From Amorphochlora amoebiformis (Eukaryota > Cercozoa > Chlorarachniophyceae), in NCBI GenBank assembly GCA_054601695.1, contig BAAHQB010000179.1:1-64000 (forward strand): 64,000 bases of DNA, given 5' to 3'. Positions 1 through 64,000 of this stretch are shown in pieces; position 1 is the first letter of the stretch, and each line of letters opens with the position of its first letter. Below the pieces are notes generated by a model. It had not been told where the DNA came from, made no database searches, and saw nothing but the letters and a program-made list of their open reading frames with translations. Both the position numbers and the translations under genes were made by a program.

Positions 1-30
1 AAGTAGTATACAACCTACCATTATATACAA

Positions 31-71
<41 letters not shown>

Positions 72-95
72 TAAAACATATGTATACATGTATAC

Positions 96-149
<54 letters not shown>

Positions 150-180
150 ATATGTATATTTATAAATATAATATATATAG
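1..180 (+). repeat. AT microsatellite at window start (intron)
   Basis: Almost pure (AT)n with a few GT/AC interruptions. It ends in an AG acceptor directly before the first oxygenase exon at 181, so it is intronic. Confidence 0.8.
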
Positions 181-8888
<8,708 letters not shown>

Positions 8889-9574
8889 TAGTCGACGCAT
8901 CAGCACCAGTTTATGCAATTTCACTAGTTACGTTTGTGGCCCCCGTGTGAATTTTCTGGATAATCTGGTACTGGTATCCGTACTACGTAGACCCAATATA
9001 TTATTACTAGTTATACTGTACTATCATTACGCTCGTTACATAGAATACAATATTGCATCTCTGATCCGATAGTAGTTAGTACTAGTAGTACACGTGTACA
9101 TGTACTAGATGTAGGAGGGTTATCTCTATAGCTAGAAAGTGGCCCGTCTATGTGTATGTAGCCGTGGCCAATGTTGAGATATATACATCAAGACATACCC
9201 GTGGCCAATATATGTTGAGACATCTAGGATATCTCGAAATCGCGATATGTATATATGTATCTAGTGTATCTAGATAATTGTCTAGCGCGTATACTAGGTT
9301 TAGGCTATAGGTAGGACCACCTATATACACCACGCACTATTTTTAATCTAGTTAGTATGGTCTTGTACTACCAATATAATTTCAAAATAACTTCAATTAC
9401 CTAGATTACGGGCTAATGATAATTAATGCTTCAATGGCAACGTACACGTCTTACGCATTTATGAGGCCGCGCGCGGTCCACTAATTTCAGGCCTACAGCG
9501 GGCTACGTGTTTCTAGTGTTTGCAGATTCAGAAAACTTCGTAACCTGTGAGACTAGCTAACTAATAAGAAGAGC
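8889..9574. other. Intergenic spacer between convergent genes
   Basis: Complex-sequence spacer between the stop codons of the oxygenase (+) and beta-adaptin (-). I see no coding potential or RNA gene. Around 9160-9225 a short phrase with GTGGCCAAT and TGTTGAGA occurs twice. The stretch is rich in CTAG tetramers, like the spacers near 46.5 and 51 kb. It probably holds both 3' ends. Confidence 0.6.
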
Positions 9575-10929
9575 TTAACTGAGCGCAGAGTCGACTATCT
9601 TGATAGCGACTTCTGCGTGCTTGTCCGCCCGGCAATGAGCGATGAGATTGCCACTCTTGAATTCTACCTCCACTAGAACATCCTCGTCTAAGATGTTAGA
9701 AGACAGGAACATACAGGCGTGGCCCGTCGACGCATCAAGCTGACGATAGGCCATCTTGCGCATGCCGACACCCTCCAGGCTGGACAATCAGATAGCTTGG
9801 CGTGAGCTTTGAAACGAATGTTAAGATCTGATGAGAATGTAATGAAATCTGACCTTTTTTGCACGAAGCTAGGGTCGGTGCCCTTAGGAGAAGATATTGG
9901 CAGCTTGTGATCTTCCAAATCCTCCCACTTGGACAAGAACTCCTTGGGGTCTTCAATCGCTTCATCCTTATCGAATATAAGCGACCAGTCGGAGAAGGGG
10001 ATATAGAAGAAAGCCACTCCAAGCTGGGTCTTGAGGGCGGCCTGGGAATAGGCAAGAGGAAGGTAAATCCCCACGTTCAATGCAAAAGTTTATGTCACAG
10101 AACCCAGATTGACTGCAAACACCTGAATTTGGCCGAAGTTCTGATCGCTGATTTTGCCCTCGTAGGTCAAAGGCGCAGAATATTGCACAGTGGATCCAGG
10201 AGAGATGGTGGGAGGCTGAAATACACACCAGACCGTTGTTTCAAGCCAGAAAATGCAGGACTTTAGGTTACCTTAAACTCAGCACAGTTTAATCCGAGGA
10301 AATTGGCGTTGAATTTGAATAGGAATTTGGTAAGAGGCTGCTGAGATTTGTTTTTCATGTAGAGGTTGAGGCACAGATCGCCATTTCTGAAGTATAAGCA
10401 GTCATTTGTGTCTATCTCTCTATCTATGGATGTCTGAAAGTACAATTTATATTTTGGTTTTCCGGTCATGTTAGAATAATTGAAACAGTTACATGACATG
10501 CATTGTATAAATGTATATATGTATATATATATATATTATATATATATATATATATATGTGATGTAGTCTTCTGAATTATATTTACATGTCTATTCAAGTG
10601 ACATCTTCGGTCAAATGAATCTGATTTTCATTCTTACGAACAACTACGGTGTCACATGTAATATATATGAATTATGTGTAATAATACCGCTTGGCAAACT
10701 TCGTAGCCACTTCTAGACCCGCAAAGTTCTGTCCACGGGTGGCGCTGAGAACTACGACAGGCTATGGTGTTCACAATAAAGTTAGAAACTATAGAATTGA
10801 TTATGGAATATATATATATATATATATTTTATACATATATATTATATTATATTATATTATATGTGTATATATATATATATTATAAATATATATATATACA
10901 CATACATATAATTATAAGTTACATTATGC

Positions 10930-10969
<40 letters not shown>

Positions 10970-11005
10970 CACACACATATACATATATATATATATATAT
11001 ATATA

Positions 11006-11036
<31 letters not shown>

Positions 11037-13217
11037 TATACATATATTTTCCTCTACGACCATAACCTTATTGCTCGGGGAGGCAGTGGTAGGCTTTGAC
11101 TCCACAGCAGCAGGGGACTCCTCTATGGTGGGTCCATCATCCAATCCCAGGAGGTTGGTGGGAGCTGCGGCTGCCTTAGGTTTCTCCTCTTCAGCCTCCT
11201 CCTCCTCGCTCTCCTCATCTTCCGACGAGCTCTCGTCACTATCATCGCTTGAATCCTCATCATCAGCTTGGTCCTTGGTCTTGAAGTTGGTCGTGCGCCC
11301 ACCCTTGACGAGCTGGGCAGGGGGCTTGTGGAAGATGGAGGAAAGGGTGTTAACGTTGGCCAGAAGGACATCCAGGGTCTTAGACTCGATCTGGAATGTT
11401 TGGTCGGAGATCTCAGGCTTTTTCCCCAGCACAATCTGTTTGGCTGTCGCGGGGTTCATGAGGAGGCGCCAGTACACAAAGCCACGGTCGCGAAGGTCGG
11501 GGTTGTCAACCTTCTTGGTGCAAGTGCTGAGAACCTCCTTCACCAAATCGCCTGCCTTGTTAGGTTTATAGAGGAAGAGCTTAACCACCGCCGTGAGGAT
11601 GGCGAGTTGAACCTGGGGGCCCTCGTTCTCGAAAGTCTCGGCGAAGTTTTTGAGGAGTTCCTCAGAGTTAGAGATACGTGCTGAGTATTCGCCAATGATC
11701 CACACCATCGATGCCTTCGCTTCGGGTTCGTCGAGGCTATCGAGGTTGTCACAGAGAACGCCAATGATTTGCTCATACTTGTTGGGGTACTTGCGGAAGA
11801 TATCCTTTATGACTATGATACCCTCCTGCACAACGTAGTTAACCCCGGTCTTGATAAGCTCGAGGAGTACCTGAACACACTTCTGAGCCTTCTCCGGCAG
11901 CTTTATTGCGCAACGACCGATAGCACGAACTGCCTTGCGAACGAACTCCGTGTCTGCCTCCTTTGCATAGCTCTTGAACTCAGTGAGGATGAGGTCGATA
12001 TTAGAGTTGGCAGCAAGGCGGACCATGATCTCTAGCTTTTCGATCTTAACGTAGATCGGATCGTTATACTCACAGAAGAACTCTTTCAGGTACTGGAATC
12101 CGGTGAGCATATCCGGGAAGCGTTGGATGATCAAGTTCATGTTACGGAGAGCAACATACTGGATCTCTGGGGGGTGAATCGAGTGGTTGAGGAGGGTGAT
12201 CAGGGGCGGTCGCATAGCATCCAAGGTGACTTTGCGGGTGGTCTTGCTCTCTACCAAGGGAAGATACTTCATGATAACCTTAATGGCAGACATCGCGACA
12301 GCAGCGTTCTTGTGCTTGAGCTGAGGGGTAACGCGCTGCATGATGCTGGTAGCCTCCTTCTCGCTGGGCTCGTAAGCCGCTAGGGCATCGAGGAGATACA
12401 CTTGACCCCACTCGTTGCACTCGGAAAGCGTCGCGGCCAGGGCGCGAAGCATGTTAGAGTCCATCGCAAACACGTCTTTACCGCTCTTCATCCCGATCTC
12501 CGTGAGGGCGGCCACGGCATTGAACACCACCATAGGGTTTCCTTCAGAGATAAGGGCGCGCAGCCTTGTGATGAAGTCCTCCTTAGAGTCGACCACCACT
12601 TCTTTGTTTATGTCGTAGAGCTTAACAGTGCAGATGGCCGCGGTCTTCTTGACGTAGTCGTCTTTGTCTTTCAAAGCCTGCTTGAGGGCCGGCACCAAAT
12701 GCTGTGTGATCTTGGGGATCCTAATGCATCCCATGGTTCGGATGGCTAGGGCCCGGATGAGAGGGTCGCTATTCTGGGCGTCCTTGCGAAACTGAGATAC
12801 CACCTTGAGGGCAGCATCAGGCTGCTTTCTGGCGTAGTTGATAATGTACAGATACACAAGTTTCTTGAGTTCCAAGTCAGAGGTCCCGATACTTTGCACC
12901 ACATCGTTGAAGAGCGGGGAGACGTCCGTTCCGCAGGTCATGAAGGCAATCACTTTTTTGACGGCATCCTTCCTTACCTCTGTTTTTTGTTCCTAATATC
13001 AACATTCTTTCAGTCCCCAATTCAAACCTTTGGCATGATTTAACACCTTGAGGTTCTTCTTGAGCTCATTGATTTCACCCCTCTGATTCGAGGTCTTGAA
13101 ATATTCCCCTCCTTTCTTGCGCCTGCTGGTCATACTCGCTTCGTCCTGGGCTAGCACCGCCGGAATCTGAAGCCCTAACTGAATCTTTCGGCTTGAACTT
13201 AACTTTTCGTCTTCCAT
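9575..13217 (-). CDS. AP-1/AP-2 complex beta subunit (beta-adaptin), 7 exons
   Basis: Exons in transcript order: 13217-13047, 12992-11067, 10761-10688, 10386-10272, 10215-10123, 10041-9854, 9779-9575; 2772 nt, 923 aa, every junction in phase. This is the large beta subunit of a clathrin adaptor, which acts at the trans-Golgi, endosome or plasma membrane. The trunk (about residues 45-590) is recognisable by [26 protein letters not shown] and [13 protein letters not shown]. An acidic/Ser hinge follows, with a clathrin-box match LLGLD near residue 671. The two-lobed appendage (about 700-923) includes FKFNANFLG and [11 protein letters not shown] and ends VDSALS. Length matches metazoan beta1/beta2 (about 940 aa). 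Introns are 54-305 nt. The start may instead be the Met at 13133 ([12 protein letters not shown]), which aligns better with known N-termini. AP-1 versus AP-2 cannot be settled; many protists share one beta. Confidence 0.96.
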
Positions 13218-13413
13218 AATTTAAAAATCGGCATTTCGGCCATCAGACTCCTTCGTCAAGAAGGGCAAGAATCCGGCCCCACGGTTCGATCCCTAGACAT
13301 TTCCACACCGGTTTTCATATCCGCATGTATTACCACGAACATATTCTTGTAACTGATCAATTTTGGGCGGGAATTGTCTATTCAGGAAGTGCGAAAGGAC
13401 TTCTAAAGGAGGG
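13218..13413. promoter_or_regulatory. Shared divergent promoter region
   Basis: Only 196 bp separate the beta-adaptin start (- strand) from the first Met of the PDZ/coiled-coil gene (+ strand). Both 5' ends must be controlled from here, or from inside the 5' exons if beta-adaptin starts at 13133. The sequence is complex, with no microsatellite. I see no clear TATA box or other named element. Confidence 0.5.
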
Positions 13414-46218
<32,805 letters not shown>

Positions 46219-47013
46219 CATCTGATTTGACCGCGATTGCGGCTGTCCCACTGGGTACTAGGCTAGTAAACTGTCTTTAGACGTCGGATTCAAGCTATTG
46301 TCTATGGTATTGTCATAATTAAGTTATTCTTCAGTCTGTTCCTCAGACCCCTTAATTATTGAAACAATTGTTCCTTAAAAAACCCCTGAATGGCATACAT
46401 CAATTGTTACTGTTACCATAACTCATGCCCGGGTACGGCCCGTACGGGTACTGTCTAGACTGTGCCTAACCTATTAAAACCATCTCTAGTCTAGTAGTGT
46501 CTACTAGTAGAGTGTATGTACCATCTGGTGTATATCTAGTATATAATAGATATAGATACCAGATCTAGTAGATACTACTATCATACTAAACATATATACT
46601 AGATATACACTAGATACATATGCTAGATATAAGATATACTCTAGATACTGTAGATACTATCTAGACTATATCTAGTAGAACTAGTAGAAACGAGATACAC
46701 TTAGACTAGTTAGACATATCTAGATATATCTACGATCTAGATGATGTATATTAATTTAGACCAGAGTCTAGATTATCTAGATTCTAGAGATTATAGACTA
46801 GTCTGACCGTAGCGGCCAAGCTAGAACTATTACTATAGTATCTAGAGTATTGCGAGTAGTGCTGTTCAAGCCCTGCCAGGCTTATTTTAAATTTGTAATT
46901 AAACACTGTAACAGTGCACACGTGATAAAGTTTACGATTCTCTCTCGGTATGATTCAGAGGCTGCGCGCACATGCCTAATTAGTCGAAATGCAACCTTCG
47001 AATTCTACTAGTT
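46219..47013. other. Intergenic spacer between convergent genes, CTAG-rich
   Basis: Lies between the giant gene's stop and the palmitoyltransferase stop. Complex sequence without coding signal. From 46480 to 46860 it is dense in TCTAGA, CTAGTA and ATCTAG short palindromes. Probable home of both polyadenylation regions; I cannot mark the sites. Confidence 0.6.
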
Positions 47014-50322
<3,309 letters not shown>

Positions 50323-51554
50323 AGACCTCCATGCCCCCCACACGCCTAGCTTTTGGGCACGATGCTGGCGACAATCTTTCTTTAATTATTCGGTCGGAAG
50401 TGCCGGTCCGAGTGCGACTCGTGACATGCCAGAGTGACATAGTTCAATCGGCACGTGTTATATATATCAGATATCCATACATGATATCCGCATATCAGAA
50501 TATTTTGTCCGTGGTGGGTCGCAGACTCGCAGCGGCTCGCGATGGCTGAACCAAGCCGATTTTCACCTGGTGTGGTTGCTCATGAATTCAATCACGCATG
50601 ATACTTCGGAATTACTTCGATGTTTTTTGACATGCCGCTTTATCATGCTCAATTACAAGCTCTATACTGCGCAGTGTTGGGGAAATCGTGAGAATGGGTT
50701 CCGGATTGCGTCACTTTGTATATGAAAGAGCGAAGATGTACATGATTGCGAGGAGTTGGCTTCAATTATCATTTAAATGTCATCGACTATAATCTTGTAT
50801 TTGGAATGATGTATGCATAAGTTTATATATATATATATATATCCTAGATATCATTATATAATATATACTAAATAATCTAATATTATATATACATTAAAAA
50901 TAGTATGTAATCCTGTATGTATAGTATTATAACCGATATGTATACATTAATATATATAAATATATAGCTATACAGACTGTACTACTAGACTAAGCGCTAC
51001 TGATATGCACGGTAATATCTGATATATTCGTAGTACTATGGTAATCATGCATACAACATTATGTGTACATGTATATATATTGTAGAGATATTACAATACG
51101 TTGTATATACTCTAGATACTATCTAGTATATTCTAGATCATGTCTAGCATGTTTACATATCTAGACATATAATCTAGATTATACTACCTAGACTACTAGT
51201 TATTCCAGTATTCTAGTATCTACAGTAGAGTAATATTGTCTATCACTGAGCCTATTATCATGTTATATATATATATATACATTTTATATATATATATACG
51301 CTAGATATGATTCTAGTGATTACATCACGGTATGCACTTATCAGTCTAACACTTGTCTAGATTCAACTTTATTATATCTATAATTAATTAACTGATTGCA
51401 AATTACTACATAAATTGTAACTTGGCATAATAATGATAAAAAACCCACTAGACCCATTGGAACATAAAAAACGAATAGCAGATGACACAGATAACCCAAC
51501 AAATTCAATCCTACAGATTCGGATTTCTCAAGCCAAATCGTTCTCAAGATCCAA
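50323..51554. other. Spacer upstream of the palmitoyltransferase gene, CTAG-rich
   Basis: Separates the 5' end of the DHHC gene from the 3' end of the C-terminal coiled-coil gene; both are on the minus strand. The part near 50.3-50.8 kb is complex and presumably carries the DHHC promoter. From 50860 to 51340 CTAG-containing short palindromes recur, as in the other two spacers. An AT-rich open frame at 51341-51547 lies downstream of the coiled-coil stop and shows no family resemblance. Confidence 0.55.
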
Positions 51555-63850
<12,296 letters not shown>

Positions 63851-63859
63851 CTGTATAGT

Positions 63860-63914
<55 letters not shown>

Positions 63915-64000
63915 GTATATGTATATCTGTATGTATAGGTCTCTCTCTTTCTCTTCCTTTAAGCTTTCAACTTTCTGCTTGTAGTATATACAACATATAT

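Noticed and set aside
13275-13300. GGTTCGATCCC resembling a tRNA box B
   Set aside because: No box A at a proper distance and no acceptor-stem pairing found.
51341-51547. Hydrophobic minus-strand open frame
   Set aside because: Lies beyond the stop codon of the coiled-coil gene, is AT-rich and has no recognisable family.

Overview
This window is eukaryotic nuclear DNA from an intron-rich unicellular organism; I cannot place the lineage from sequence alone. The signs are five split protein-coding genes with spliceosomal introns (GT-AG, two probable GC-AG), a clathrin-adaptor beta subunit, a DHHC palmitoyltransferase, and many interstitial TTAGGG/CCCTAA blocks. I rebuilt the genes by reading islands of complex sequence between repeats and requiring a splice site at each edge and an unbroken reading phase across every junction. 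All five models close in frame.

Layout. (1) 181-8888 (+): a 2-oxoglutarate/Fe(II) oxygenase, its 5' end outside the window, 12 exons. (2) 9575-13217 (-): AP-1/AP-2 beta-adaptin, 7 exons, 923 aa, compact introns. (3) 13414-46218 (+): one gene of about 33 kb and 47 exons for a protein of about 1107 aa. It has Ig-like/PH-like segments resembling AIR9 A9 repeats, a PDZ domain and a long coiled coil. It is divergent from gene 2 across a 196-bp shared promoter region. (4) 47014-50322 (-): DHHC palmitoyltransferase, 8 exons, 352 aa. (5) 51555-63850 (-): the C-terminal 431 residues of another coiled-coil protein, 25 exons, its 5' end beyond the window.

Only about 9.1 kb (14%) is coding. Introns of genes 1, 3 and 5 are built from AT, CT/GA, CA/GT and ATT microsatellites, telomere-type repeats, tandem satellites, a tRNA-derived SINE-like element and a small dispersed element.

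The most striking pattern is that many introns hold decayed partial copies of the neighbouring exon together with its splice site (called 'exon echoes' here). Upstream copies keep the acceptor and the exon start; downstream copies keep the exon end and the donor. In one intron about 21 copies of an acceptor plus the first exon bases form a tandem array of roughly 1.5 kb. Telomere-type repeats also supply splice sites (CCCTAG| acceptors, |GTTAGGG donors). This suggests intron growth by repeated duplication of exon edges. Genes 2 and 4 act in membrane trafficking and protein lipidation; no functional link among the five genes is evident beyond proximity.
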